Shown one piece after another: positions 27,394-36,978 of a DNA stretch of 64,000 bases. The position numbers and the translations under genes are program-made. The notes under the pieces are model-generated. The model ran no database searches, was not told where the DNA came from, and worked only from the letters and a program-made list of their open reading frames with translations. Positions within the stretch are counted from its first letter, which is position 1, and every line of letters begins with the position of its first letter. This DNA is from an uncultured Lachnospiraceae bacterium (GTDB lineage: Bacteria; Bacillota; Clostridia; Lachnospirales; Lachnospiraceae): NCBI GenBank assembly GCA_951802115.1, contig CATOPL010000003.1:62001-126000 (forward strand). The letters run 5' to 3'.

Positions 27394-28317
27394 TCAATCT
27401 GATTCCTCCACCCAGAACGAACGATTCATGGTACATAACAAGATCAGCTTTCGGGGCAGCTTCCGATAGCACCGTCCCAGCCGATAGCCTAAAAGCTTTC
27501 CGGCATTTTGAGTAATAACCGTGAAAATCAGCCATGGCTTACCAATCTGCATACAATGCAGGATACTTTTTTTAACCAGCCGCATCCCCTCAGACTCGGA
27601 ACGCACTCCGCCAAAGACTTCCGGGTGCATCGCCTGAGAAACTGCAAGATCAAAATACCGGTGGAACTGCTGCGACGCACGGTAGTTGTGAGAATGAATG
27701 ACTCTTGCATCTGCACAGTAGGCAATTTTACCGCCATTTTGAATCAGTCTGCCAGCATAGATCATATCTTCATTAAAGATCGTTTTCTTTTCAAAACCGC
27801 CCAGTTTCAGATAGACCTCACGCCTCCACGCCGCGCATACATTCGAACAGAAAAATGTTTTCACTCCAAGCACTGCAAGATCTCCGCTGCTTTTTATACG
27901 GCTTTCCTGCGGATAATTAAAGCTTCTGGTATATCGCTCCACTTCACTGCAGTCTTTTTTTGGAATCTGTCTTGCATAAGCAGCCCATATTTCCGGATCA
28001 GAAAAAACATTGGCAAGTCGTTCCAGCAACAGTTCATTTTCCGGCAGTGCATCCTGCGTCATGCAGACTACTATATCTGCTTCTGACATCCGGATTCCCA
28101 TATCTCTGGTTCCGCCATGGTCAAATTCCGTCTTTGCCAGATGATAAAGCTCCAGATTGTCATACCGTGTTTCAAGATCCGGGGGAAAGTACGCCTTTTC
28201 CGTATTCATAATGATGATCTTTCGCACGGGATGACTCTGAGCCTGCAGACGTTCCAGCAGATGCTCCAGCTGCTTTCCCGGTCGGTATACCGGAATCAGA
28301 ACATCGACTGTCAGCAT
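27394..28317 (-). CDS. Family 2 glycosyltransferase
   Basis: A 307-residue GT-A enzyme. The nucleotide-sugar fold starts DVLIPVYRPGKQLEHLL, the metal motif region is VCMTQDALP in place of a strict DxD, and NEDMIYAGRLIQ supplies the acceptor-side acidic ED. There are no strong transmembrane helices; a basic, hydrophobic C-terminus may bind the membrane. It resembles rhamnosyltransferases of O-antigen and wall-glycan loci. It is followed directly by the TPR lipoprotein and preceded by the LCP gene. Donor and acceptor are unknown. Confidence 0.85.
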   Translation of the reverse strand: MLTVDVLIPVYRPGKQLEHLLERLQAQSHPVRKIIIMNTEKAYFPPDLETRYDNLELYHLAKTEFDHGGTRDMGIRMSEADIVVCMTQDALPENELLLERLANVFSDPEIWAAYARQIPKKDCSEVERYTRSFNYPQESRIKSSGDLAVLGVKTFFCSNVCAAWRREVYLKLGGFEKKTIFNEDMIYAGRLIQNGGKIAYCADARVIHSHNYRASQQFHRYFDLAVSQAMHPEVFGGVRSESEGMRLVKKSILHCMQIGKPWLIFTVITQNAGKLLGYRLGRCYRKLPRKLILLCTMNRSFWVEESD

Positions 28318-28329
28318 ATCCGACGCCCT

Positions 28330-29469
28330 TTAATATCCGGTATCATTTGTAATCTGATCAGAGATTGCCTGCACTTCATCTGACGGAGTATAAGAATAGT
28401 TACCAAACAGATACTCATGAAGCTGTTTCACATTTTCTGCCAGATTTACCGGAACCACACAGGAGCCTTTACCCTTCACACTTGCCGGAATTCTGTCAAA
28501 CGGAAATCCCTGGGTATCAACAATATTATACCCGATCATTTCCGGTGCCATCTGAATAATCTCTTCATTCGTATAGTTGGTCGCAATCTTGGAGAAAACG
28601 GTATTGATAATCTCGTTGATCTTCGAAATATCTGCCTGTTTGGCCGTATTCACAATCTCCCCGATGACCTCTCTCTGACGTTCTGTTCTCTTGAAATCAT
28701 CACCCGCTGTATAACGGATACGGCAGTAGGAGGTTGCCTGGACACCGTCCAGGAGCTGCACGCCTGTCTGCGTCAGTTTCTGTGTCTCTACTCCTGTCAC
28801 TTTTGAAGTTTCCACTGTATAGTTGTTCAGATGAGTGATCTCCGACTCATCCACATCGATGTAGATACCTCCCAGCAGATCAATCGTCTCTGTCAGAGCC
28901 GCAAAGTCCACACTGATATAATACTTGATATCCAGATCCAGGTTCTTGTTCAGCATCGCCATGGCCTGCTCAGGGCCGCCGGAAGAATATGCACCGTTGC
29001 ATTTATTAAATTTGCCATTTGCCATATCCAGATAAGTATCACGATATACGGACACAAGTTTTACTTCCTGTGTATCGTTGTTGATGCTTGCAATGATGAT
29101 CGTATCGCTTCTGTTTCCTTTTCCAAGCTGTCCCGGAGTTCTTGTATCCAGACCGAACAGAGCAATATTCGTATATCCGGACATTGTTTTTACCGTCTCC
29201 TCCGGCAGAGTTTCATTGATCTGTACTTGTTCGGGATCTACAATCGGGCGCTGAAGCCTGTCAAGCTGTCTCACAACATAAAACCCGACCACCAGCACCA
29301 GAAGCAGCAGAATCTCAACTCCGAAAATAATCATTCTTTTCTTTTTCCTGGCCGCCTTTTTTTTGGAAGAGCTCCTTTTTTTCGCAGACGAAGAAGCATT
29401 CTTTGCAGAACTACTTTTTGAGGAAGCGCTCTTTTTCGACCCTGTTTTTTTCAATGTTTCTTTTGCCAT
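28330..29469 (-). CDS. LytR-CpsA-Psr family glycopolymer ligase
   Basis: A 379-residue LCP protein. A Lys/Ser/Ala-rich cytoplasmic tail (1-43) precedes one transmembrane helix (about 46-65) and the extracellular LCP domain with the pyrophosphate-binding residues in LFGLDTRTPGQLGKGNRSDTI, VSVYRDTYLD and YCRIRYTAGDDFKRTERQRE. LCP enzymes transfer lipid-linked glycopolymers onto peptidoglycan. Lying between the initiating transferase and glycosyltransferases, it probably anchors the polymer made by this locus to the wall. The repeated Ser/Lys tail is unusually long. Confidence 0.92.
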   Translation of the reverse strand: MAKETLKKTGSKKSASSKSSSAKNASSSAKKRSSSKKKAARKKKRMIIFGVEILLLLVLVVGFYVVRQLDRLQRPIVDPEQVQINETLPEETVKTMSGYTNIALFGLDTRTPGQLGKGNRSDTIIIASINNDTQEVKLVSVYRDTYLDMANGKFNKCNGAYSSGGPEQAMAMLNKNLDLDIKYYISVDFAALTETIDLLGGIYIDVDESEITHLNNYTVETSKVTGVETQKLTQTGVQLLDGVQATSYCRIRYTAGDDFKRTERQREVIGEIVNTAKQADISKINEIINTVFSKIATNYTNEEIIQMAPEMIGYNIVDTQGFPFDRIPASVKGKGSCVVPVNLAENVKQLHEYLFGNYSYTPSDEVQAISDQITNDTGY

Positions 29470-29490
29470 AATTCATCCTTTCTACGCCTG

Positions 29491-30900
29491 TTAATAAGCA
29501 TTCTTGTTCACAAATCCTTTAAATAATGTCAGGAACAGAATCTTAATATCCAGACCCATAGTCCAGTTTTCAATATAGTACAGGTCGTATTCAATGCGTT
29601 TTTTGATCGATGTATCTCCCCTGTATCCATTGATCTGCGCCCATCCTGTCAGACCAGGACGCACTTGATGCTTCACCATGTAACGCGGAATTTCCTCACG
29701 GAATTTTTCCACGAAAAAGGGTCGCTCCGGACGCGGTCCTACCAGGCTCATATCCCCTTTCAGGATATTAAACAGCTGCGGAAGCTCATCAATGCTGGTT
29801 CTTCGGATAAATTTGCCCACGGGCGTAACGCGGGGATCATTCCGAACAGTCCAGGCTTTCTTTTCGCTTCTTGCCGACTGTACTTCCATGGAACGGAACT
29901 TATACATCTGAAAATTCTGGTTGTGGAGCCCTACCCGCTCCTGTTTATATATCAGCGGCCCTCTGGAAGTTGTTTTTACCAGAATGGCCGTAACCAGCAT
30001 AAACGGCGAGAAAATGATGATTGCCGTCACGGATCCCAATATATCCATCATTCGTTTACAGACCATATTAAATGTATTCGTCAGCGGCACATGGCGAATA
30101 TTGACAACCGGAAGTCCCATCAGATCTTCCGTATACGGTCTTGTAGGAATAATATCGTTATAATCCGGAACAAATTTTGTATGCACGCCGGATTTTTCAC
30201 AGGTTGCAACAATTCTTTTTAATTTATAGTATTCCTGGAGCCCCAGTGTCAGGGCGATCTCATCAAGTCGGTTATTCAGCAGAATCTCTTCCAGTTCATC
30301 TGTCGTGCCGAGAACAGACACTCCTCTATAATTGTAACCGATTTCTTTATTGTCATCCAGGATCCCTTTTACTTTATATCCCCACTGAGGGTTGGAGCGA
30401 ATACGGTCGATAAACGCCTCTGCAGCGCTGCTGTATCCCACAAAAATAATATGGCGCAGATTAAAGCCGCTTTTTCTCATTTTCCGGAGTCCCATCCGGA
30501 TCAGATTGCGCACCCCGGTCTCCAGTCCGATATTGATCACATAGAAGTAGATCAGCATCATCTTGGAATAATAATCTGCATAATCATTATAGCTTCGGAG
30601 CAAAAAGAACGTGCCCATGATCAGCAGAAGACCTATGGTATTCGCTTTTATGATATTGCCGCCTTCCGGTCTTCTCCCCTGCAGACGTTTGGGCGTATAC
30701 AGATTAAACGCCAGGTACAGAACCAGGTACAGGGGTATGATTGGAATCAGTACAATACAGTACTGAGAGAATACCAGTCCCGGCGCATCCCCCAATATAA
30801 CAAATTTGTACACCCATGACAGCAGATACGCAATACCGATGGTGAATGCATCAATCACCACATGAAGACGGTTGAAATACCGCTGATTATCTTTGATCAA
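29491..30900 (-). CDS. Polyprenyl phosphate sugar-1-phosphate transferase (WbaP/WcaJ type)
   Basis: A 469-residue initiating phosphoglycosyl transferase. Four to five N-terminal helices lead into a Rossmann-like CoA_binding_3 domain ([15 protein letters not shown] near 150), another membrane segment near 280 and the catalytic domain with [37 protein letters not shown] and [18 protein letters not shown]. It loads the first sugar phosphate onto undecaprenyl phosphate. The only plausible start is TTG at 30900 behind AGGTGAG. It marks the start of glycan assembly in this locus. Confidence 0.93.
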   Translation of the reverse strand: MIKDNQRYFNRLHVVIDAFTIGIAYLLSWVYKFVILGDAPGLVFSQYCIVLIPIIPLYLVLYLAFNLYTPKRLQGRRPEGGNIIKANTIGLLLIMGTFFLLRSYNDYADYYSKMMLIYFYVINIGLETGVRNLIRMGLRKMRKSGFNLRHIIFVGYSSAAEAFIDRIRSNPQWGYKVKGILDDNKEIGYNYRGVSVLGTTDELEEILLNNRLDEIALTLGLQEYYKLKRIVATCEKSGVHTKFVPDYNDIIPTRPYTEDLMGLPVVNIRHVPLTNTFNMVCKRMMDILGSVTAIIIFSPFMLVTAILVKTTSRGPLIYKQERVGLHNQNFQMYKFRSMEVQSARSEKKAWTVRNDPRVTPVGKFIRRTSIDELPQLFNILKGDMSLVGPRPERPFFVEKFREEIPRYMVKHQVRPGLTGWAQINGYRGDTSIKKRIEYDLYYIENWTMGLDIKILFLTLFKGFVNKNAY

Positions 30901-30925
30901 ATCTGCTCACCTGCTCTTTCTGCTC

Positions 30926-31888
30926 TCACATCCCTACCAGAAGCAGCATGTTTCTCCAAAGTTCTATCTGAATCTTCACATAGTTGAAGGCATGTCCTAT
31001 GCAAAATCTGACCTTCTTGTCCCGGTTATTTCTGCAGAGTCTGATTCCCCGGATCAGTCCGTCCCGATAATCCTTCCCCATACCTTTTTTCATGAAAAAC
31101 AGATACTTGATGGAAAAACCGGCGATCAGCAGCGGCGCATTCAGCAGCATCTGTAAAAAAGGCATATTTTTATATATCAGATAAACATTATTTCCTGCAG
31201 AATGCAGTACTTTGAAACGATTGTGGCGGGAACCGCTGGTAGCGCTTCCTATATGGAATACCTCTGCTCTGGGCTCAAACCAGTGATAGTATCCATATAT
31301 CCTGGCCCGATAGGACAGATCCATATCTTCCAGATAAGTAAAATGTGCATCATCAAAACCGCCCAGCTTTTCCAGCAGATCTTTCTGATAGATCGCCGCG
31401 CCGGCACAGGAAGAAAAAATACGGCTGCCTCTGTTATGGGCAGCAGACGGTTTCCCTCTGCCTCTTGTCACTCCCCACCCCAGAGCACAGTAGTAATCCC
31501 CCGCATTATCCAGAAGATTACGATTCTTATACTGAAGCATCTTGGCAGCGCACGAAAAACGCTTTCTGTCCTTGCCGATCGCCTCCAGAAGATATCTTGC
31601 AAAATCCGGGCGTACTTCTGTATCGTTATTCAACAGTATGACATAAGGGCTTTTCGCCCTTCTGATTCCTTCATTCACTGCTCTGCAGAAACCATAGTTT
31701 TTATCCAGGCAGACCAGCACGCACTGCGGAAAATGCTCACGGATATATTCCTGACTCCCGTCAGAGGAACCATTATCCACCACAATGATCTCTGCAGACA
31801 CTCCTGTCTGATCCGAAAGCGAACCTAAACAGGCCTCTAAATATGCTATTCCATTATAATTCGGAATCACAACAGATACATCTGACAT
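30926..31888 (-). CDS. Family 2 glycosyltransferase
   Basis: A 320-residue GT2 enzyme with the full signature set: VSVVIPNYNGIAYLEACL, VVDNGSSDGS, NNDTEV as the DxD-type metal motif, and FTYLEDMDLSYRARIYGY with the catalytic ED pair. A hydrophobic stretch near 250-270 suggests membrane association. It resembles WbbL-type rhamnosyltransferases that add a second sugar to lipid-linked intermediates; with rfbA and rfbC in the locus, that is plausible but unproved. It sits between two larger glycosyltransferase and transferase genes. Confidence 0.9.
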   Translation of the reverse strand: MSDVSVVIPNYNGIAYLEACLGSLSDQTGVSAEIIVVDNGSSDGSQEYIREHFPQCVLVCLDKNYGFCRAVNEGIRRAKSPYVILLNNDTEVRPDFARYLLEAIGKDRKRFSCAAKMLQYKNRNLLDNAGDYYCALGWGVTRGRGKPSAAHNRGSRIFSSCAGAAIYQKDLLEKLGGFDDAHFTYLEDMDLSYRARIYGYYHWFEPRAEVFHIGSATSGSRHNRFKVLHSAGNNVYLIYKNMPFLQMLLNAPLLIAGFSIKYLFFMKKGMGKDYRDGLIRGIRLCRNNRDKKVRFCIGHAFNYVKIQIELWRNMLLLVGM

Positions 31889-31900
31889 GCATCGACCTCT

Positions 31901-33670
31901 CTAGTGAAATTCCCGAATCCGGTACTTTGTATCTTCCAAAGAGAGATTCGGATTATAATACCTGTCTGGCGCCTGAAGCAGCTCTTTCCATTTCTTATCA
32001 AAAGCCGCCGCTCTTCTGACGGTTCTCCTTCTGCGGGTATGCTTCTGTTCCGTCAGAACAATCCCGGGATCGTATACATTCTGAAGCCCGATATCTTCCA
32101 GCTTCAGGCAGAGATCTATATCTTTCATCCGGTCTTCCACATCTTCCGAAAACCCGCCGGCTTTCAGAAAATATATTTTTTTCATCATCATGGCTTTCCC
32201 TGACACGGCATGACAGTTCTGCTGCATCACCACTTTATGAAAATATCCGGTGTATCCCATTGGCAGACCGGCAAAAGCGTCACCCACCTGTCCTTTGAGT
32301 CCCAGAATCTTAACGCCATGCTTCAGCCTCTGACTACTGTCATAGATACGCCCGCCCACTGCGCCTGTTCCCGCGCGCTGCGCATTTCCCAGAAACAGCT
32401 CTACCCAGCCTCTGCTGATTTTTTCGATTCTGCTCTCCAAAAACAGAAAATATTCGCTGTCAATCTTCTCTGCCAGTCTGGAAAATGTTACAAATTTATT
32501 ACATGCACTAGTACAATATACTACTTTTATTGGTATTTGTCTATGTTCTTTTATAAAATTCAGAATTATTTTATTTTTCTCCGACTCCTCCAGAAAAAGA
32601 AGGAGCTCCAGCTTTCCATAGGTCTGATTCCTGCTCACGGCTTTTACAAACCTTTTAAGTACTCCGGCGCCCGGCACATCCAATACGATAATACTGACCT
32701 TCGGAGAGGAAGAAATTTTATAAACGGTGCGGTAAAACCCTGGGTTATCTGTTCTTTCCACGACCCCGGACTGCCCTGTCCGTTCCAGATGCTGCTCCAC
32801 CGCAAGCCGCCCTGCTTCATACGCATAGGCTTTACTCTCCGGATTGGACGCTGTAGACGCATCATGACATCTCCAGTGGTACAGAATCTTTGGAATATGC
32901 CCGATCTCCTCCGCCTGTTCCGCACAGCGAAGAATAAAATCATAATCCTGCGCGCCGTCAAATTCTTCCCGATACATTCCTGTTTTTTCCACAAGCGTTT
33001 TCTTAACCGCCAGAAAATGGCAGATATAATTATTACTTCTGAGCAGTTCCAGGTTGAAATCCGGTTTGAAATGAGGCTGAAAGCAGACAGACGAGTCAAA
33101 AGACAGTTTATCTTCGTCCGTATAGAGCATGTCCGTCGCCGGATGCATTGACAGCCACTTTACAATTTCAAACAGTGCATGCTCCTCCAGAATATCATCA
33201 TGATCCAAAAGAGCCAGGTACTCTCCGGAGGCCAGTGCAATCGCCGCGTTGGTATTGCCTGAAATCCCTCTGTTCGCGGAAAGTTTCTCATAGCGAATAC
33301 GCGGATCACGTGCCATATAGCTCTCAATCACCGCCCTGGCAGAGTCATCTTCTTCGCTGCCGTCCGCAATACAAAGCTCCAGTTTCTGATAGGTCTGTGT
33401 CAGAACCGATTCGATCATTTCCCGGAGAAATTTTTCCTCCGTCCGGTACACGGGCACCACAACACTGATGCAGGGCGCATATGCAAAACGGTGGGCTCTT
33501 TGCAGTTCTTTTTCACTTTCTGCCGGACGATTCCTGATCATCCAGTCCTGATAACCTTTTTCCAGGCTGTTGCGGTACAGGCGTTCCTGCACTTTCCGAC
33601 GCAGCTTTGTTACTCCATAACTTTTCACATAGTGATAGCCCCGCCTTGCGTAACTGACATTTTTCATCAT
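31901..33670 (-). CDS. Two-domain glycosyltransferase with degenerate second domain
   Basis: A 589-residue protein paralogous in layout to the gene at 40108-42000: N-terminal basic segment, GT2 domain one (ISVVVPVYRTEEKFLREMI, LLDHDDIL, FDGAQDYDFILR) and a second GT-A-like domain. In domain two the usual SIVIPN start reads SIIVLDVPG and the metal motif NNDTE reads LESRIEK, while MKDIDLCLKLED is kept, so catalysis there is doubtful. A local AT-rich stretch (32490-32570) falls in this domain. The start is the ATG at 33670. The C-terminal RYYNPNLSLEDTKYRIREF matches the closing motif of its paralogue. Probably one active transferase plus a binding module. Confidence 0.85.
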   Translation of the reverse strand: MMKNVSYARRGYHYVKSYGVTKLRRKVQERLYRNSLEKGYQDWMIRNRPAESEKELQRAHRFAYAPCISVVVPVYRTEEKFLREMIESVLTQTYQKLELCIADGSEEDDSARAVIESYMARDPRIRYEKLSANRGISGNTNAAIALASGEYLALLDHDDILEEHALFEIVKWLSMHPATDMLYTDEDKLSFDSSVCFQPHFKPDFNLELLRSNNYICHFLAVKKTLVEKTGMYREEFDGAQDYDFILRCAEQAEEIGHIPKILYHWRCHDASTASNPESKAYAYEAGRLAVEQHLERTGQSGVVERTDNPGFYRTVYKISSSPKVSIIVLDVPGAGVLKRFVKAVSRNQTYGKLELLLFLEESEKNKIILNFIKEHRQIPIKVVYCTSACNKFVTFSRLAEKIDSEYFLFLESRIEKISRGWVELFLGNAQRAGTGAVGGRIYDSSQRLKHGVKILGLKGQVGDAFAGLPMGYTGYFHKVVMQQNCHAVSGKAMMMKKIYFLKAGGFSEDVEDRMKDIDLCLKLEDIGLQNVYDPGIVLTEQKHTRRRRTVRRAAAFDKKWKELLQAPDRYYNPNLSLEDTKYRIREFH

Positions 33671-33693
33671 GATCAAATCTTTCTGTTCGTTAT

Positions 33694-34368
33694 TTAGAAT
33701 GTAACCTCACCGTCATGTGCGATCAAAGAAGCAGAAATCATGCCTTCCATTTCAGCCACCTCGCTGACAAGCCCGCTTTCGTCTTTGACCCGAAGTTCTA
33801 TAACCATATCCAGACGTCCTCTGGAAAGATTTCTTGATTTTACTTTATAAGATTTTGCATATTTTGCCACCGTCTCCAAAACAGCCGCTTCTCCGTCCAT
33901 CATGGTACTGTTTACGACAAGCATCATCGGAACCTTCGCTACCGGAAGCAGATCCAGCACCAGAATACAGATGGTCACCGCCACGGACGTAACCAGCGCC
34001 ACTTCAAACAGTCCCGCTCCGCATATAATGCCGATACTGATCGACCAGAACAGGAACACCAGATCCATCGGATCTTTGATCGCGGTACGAAAACGGATGA
34101 TGGACAGCGCGCCCACCATACCAAGAGAAATTACCAGGTTCGACTGCATGGCAAGGATAATTGCCGCTGTAATCAGAGACAGCGCAGCCAGCGAAATATT
34201 AAAGCTTTTTGAATAAAATACCTTTCTCGTCAGCAGCCTGTAGATCATAAAAATATACAAAGCCAGCAAGGCTGTCACAAACAGCGTTGCCGCAATCTTT
34301 CCGGTCGTGATATCCATCCCCCGGAAACCTTCCAAAAACGAATTTTTAAAAACATCCTGAAATCCCAT
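33694..34368 (-). CDS. DUF4956 membrane protein
   Basis: A 224-residue membrane protein with three to four helices (about 25-45, 55-75, 80-100, 110-135) and a cytoplasmic C-terminal domain, matching the DUF4956 family (GMVGALSIIRFRTAIKDPMDLVFLFW is its core). Function is unknown. In many bacteria the family is encoded beside VTC-domain and CotH-kinase proteins, as here: a VTC gene is 148 nt upstream and CotH beyond it. It may be the membrane partner of the VTC protein. Confidence 0.88.
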   Translation of the reverse strand: MGFQDVFKNSFLEGFRGMDITTGKIAATLFVTALLALYIFMIYRLLTRKVFYSKSFNISLAALSLITAAIILAMQSNLVISLGMVGALSIIRFRTAIKDPMDLVFLFWSISIGIICGAGLFEVALVTSVAVTICILVLDLLPVAKVPMMLVVNSTMMDGEAAVLETVAKYAKSYKVKSRNLSRGRLDMVIELRVKDESGLVSEVAEMEGMISASLIAHDGEVTF

Positions 34369-34516
34369 CTTATGTAATTCTCCTTTTCTTTCTTATTCCC
34401 GCAGACAGTAACCAGACATCTCACTATACGGATTCTGTCTGTACAGCAACGCCGCGGAGCGCTGAGCGTCGTTTTCGTATGCTCAGTACCAACTGAATCT
34501 TTCAGATTTACTGTTT
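34369..34516. other. Gap between DUF4956 and VTC genes
   Basis: The 148-nt gap contains GC-rich imperfect repeats around CGCTGAGCG and GCTCAG, but I see no convincing promoter, terminator or gene. Confidence 0.4.
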
Positions 34517-35233
34517 CTATAAATGATACCTGCGGCAGAGATAATATTTAGAAAATGCCGTCTGGTGCAGGTTTTCGAGCTGAACAGTCCGATATACAGG
34601 GTCGGGAAGATATTCATCATATTTTACTTCCAGAATATGCCATCCTGCTTCGAGCACCGGACGCAGCGGAATCTGCTCTTCCAGAAACAAATCTGTTCTG
34701 TTAGAAGCACTGATATTTTCATCCATCGTAATCCGTACATTGCCATAAGGATATATATAAGGAACCCGTTCATACTCCACAATCGTCTTCGGTTTCATAT
34801 ACCTGGTCTGCATTAGCAGACAGAGCTTGACAAGAAGTTCAGGAGAATCCTTCTGAAATTCCGGTATCTCACCTTTTATCAGTTTCCGGCACTGGGATTC
34901 CGTCAGAAGACAAGACAACTTACGGGTTTTTCCCCTTACTTTCTGCTTCAACTCAAGACTGATCCGCTCGCTGCTGTGATTATAAATCCGAATGCGGAAT
35001 TTTTCTCTCGGATCCGTCCCCGCCTCGTTTTCCCTGAAACAGGTATCATAAATATCATCAAAATACAGGCTCCTGATATTGTATACTCCTTCCTCTCCCG
35101 CATGGGGGTCCAGAGACACAAGCCCCTGCAGACGCGTCTTCAGCATTGCAAGCTCCCCGCAGGAACACAGATATTTAAACTCATGCCGGTACTGATTTTC
35201 CGGAAGAGAGGGATCATATATTTTTCTCTCCAT
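34517..35233 (-). CDS. VTC-domain protein (polyphosphate polymerase-like)
   Basis: A 238-residue single VTC domain of the triphosphate tunnel metalloenzyme fold, which in yeast Vtc4 makes polyphosphate from ATP. The tunnel residues are present: IRSLYFDD, EKFRIRIY, SLELKQKVRGKTRKLS, TIVEYERVPY, VRITMDENI and ILEVKYDEYLPD. No membrane helix or SPX domain is present, so membrane attachment would come from a partner such as the DUF4956 protein. Activity as a polymerase rather than a triphosphatase or sensor is not proved by motif alone. Confidence 0.88.
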   Translation of the reverse strand: MERKIYDPSLPENQYRHEFKYLCSCGELAMLKTRLQGLVSLDPHAGEEGVYNIRSLYFDDIYDTCFRENEAGTDPREKFRIRIYNHSSERISLELKQKVRGKTRKLSCLLTESQCRKLIKGEIPEFQKDSPELLVKLCLLMQTRYMKPKTIVEYERVPYIYPYGNVRITMDENISASNRTDLFLEEQIPLRPVLEAGWHILEVKYDEYLPDPVYRTVQLENLHQTAFSKYYLCRRYHL

Positions 35234-35280
35234 CCTGTCACTCCAATTCCTTACTCAATTTATCCATGCTTATTGAACTG

Positions 35281-36903
35281 CTAGCGTTCATAAGATATAT
35301 TTTCCATCATTTTGTCAAGATAATTCATTCTGGCAGCCATAAAATCACGAATTCCCTCATAATTTCCGTCATGATGACTGTCCGGCCATCGGACGGCGTC
35401 TCTTCGGAAAGCTCCGGAAGCCTGAACCTGATTCTCAAATCTGTCCAGAAGCTCTTCCATGTGTGTATCTGAGAGGGAGGTCTGACGCAGCTCTTTCCAC
35501 CGTTCAGAAACAACCGTCCGCAATCCTCCGATGTCAAGAGCGAGTACCCGGTCCATAAACGGCCATTCCAAATACCGGTCCGCCCGTTCCGGAGCATACA
35601 CTACATACAGCTCTTCTTCCTCCTCTGTGTAGACGTTTCCCCATGTCAGATCCACATCCCACGGAACAAAATACAGTCTGTATCCGTCCTGTTCTTTTTT
35701 AAAGGCGAAAAACATATTTTTATAGATATTATCTTCTCCATAAATCATCTGAAGATACAGCCACATATCCGCTGCATTCCTCATATTCAGCAGTTTTTCC
35801 GTTTCCCGGGAGAATATTCCGTCCTCTTCTTCGCACAGCCTGACAAAATCCCGGAAGCATTTCCAGTCCCGGCGGCTTCCAGAACCATCTTTTCCTTTGA
35901 TTTCCATTCCCAGCGCCGACAGATATTCCTCCGGTTCCGTTTCATCAAACACTTCAGACAACAGTTCTCTCCCCGTTGTCCTTTTATACAGATACTCCTG
36001 CTCCGAGATTGAAAGCTGTGTGCTGTCCACCGGCTCCAGTATCCCGTAAAGTCCCCGGTATTCCCCATTCACCACCAGCTCTGCATATTCCATATGCGTC
36101 CCGAAATGAGCCGGATACGGCGTATTTCCTGCGCCAAATTCATTCCACAATTCAATATTAAATTTATCGCGGATCTTCGTCCCGTCACTGTAAATCGCAT
36201 AAAAGATCCAGGAATCAGACTCTCTCATTCCCAGAACAGACTGTGCATTTTCATTGACTATTCCGGCCGAAGTCACTGAAATCAGATTCAGCCGATATCC
36301 TTTCTTGGGATACGCACGTGTCGTCTGACCTCTCTCATGGGCCTGAAAAGCAGAACTTTTCGTCCAGTCCGCTCCACCGCACGACTCATAAAAAACAATC
36401 TTCCCTGCGAATACGGTATCCAAATCCACATCTGCGTCCGTCTCAATCCTCACGACCGGAAGCCCCGTAAATACAACATAGACAAGCGCACAGTTCTCTT
36501 CCTTCGCGTCCCATACGAGAAGCGGAATCTGCCGGCCCTCTGAGATCACAGCTCTTTTGTCAAGCGCCGTATAATCCAGAAGGGGAAGAATCTCTGCGTT
36601 TCCATACAGATCCGTAAAACTGCCCGCCTCCCAGCCATCGGTCTCCATATCCGACGGCAGATACCAGATGTTTGTCTTTCGGTCACATGCCAGCTCTTCT
36701 CCACGGAAACACAGTCTTAACTTTTCCGCATCCAGCGTCCCAGGAAGTTCTGCCAGCAGCTCTTTGGCCCGGCGCGCCTCCCCGGCAAAAGAACCGGAAG
36801 GAAGTATTTCTCCGCTTTTATTCTGCCGGAAATCGCCTGAAAAATACAATCCCAGACCTGCAAGCAGCAGAACGCTCAACAGCAATGCTGCCTTTTTACC
36901 CAT
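35281..36903 (-). CDS. CotH-kinase family exported protein
   Basis: A 540-residue protein with an N-terminal signal or anchor helix (KKAALLLSVLLLAGLGLYF) and an extracellular CotH kinase-like domain. Typical segments are TRAYPKKGYRLNLIS, GEYRGLYGILEPVD, GEDNIYKNMFFAFKK and the metal-binding FVPWDVDLTWG. CotH enzymes are atypical protein kinases first seen in spore coats; many clostridial members are exported with unknown targets. The ATG at 36903 is chosen over one eight codons upstream because of the AGGAG spacing. It shares an operon with the VTC, DUF4956 and phosphatase genes. Confidence 0.87.
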   Translation of the reverse strand: MGKKAALLLSVLLLAGLGLYFSGDFRQNKSGEILPSGSFAGEARRAKELLAELPGTLDAEKLRLCFRGEELACDRKTNIWYLPSDMETDGWEAGSFTDLYGNAEILPLLDYTALDKRAVISEGRQIPLLVWDAKEENCALVYVVFTGLPVVRIETDADVDLDTVFAGKIVFYESCGGADWTKSSAFQAHERGQTTRAYPKKGYRLNLISVTSAGIVNENAQSVLGMRESDSWIFYAIYSDGTKIRDKFNIELWNEFGAGNTPYPAHFGTHMEYAELVVNGEYRGLYGILEPVDSTQLSISEQEYLYKRTTGRELLSEVFDETEPEEYLSALGMEIKGKDGSGSRRDWKCFRDFVRLCEEEDGIFSRETEKLLNMRNAADMWLYLQMIYGEDNIYKNMFFAFKKEQDGYRLYFVPWDVDLTWGNVYTEEEEELYVVYAPERADRYLEWPFMDRVLALDIGGLRTVVSERWKELRQTSLSDTHMEELLDRFENQVQASGAFRRDAVRWPDSHHDGNYEGIRDFMAARMNYLDKMMENISYER

Positions 36904-36978
36904 CCTGTCTCTCCTGTCCGTCTCCATGCAGCTTTCTATTGCGTTTCATTATAACAGCTTTCCTCTTCATACGCAACG

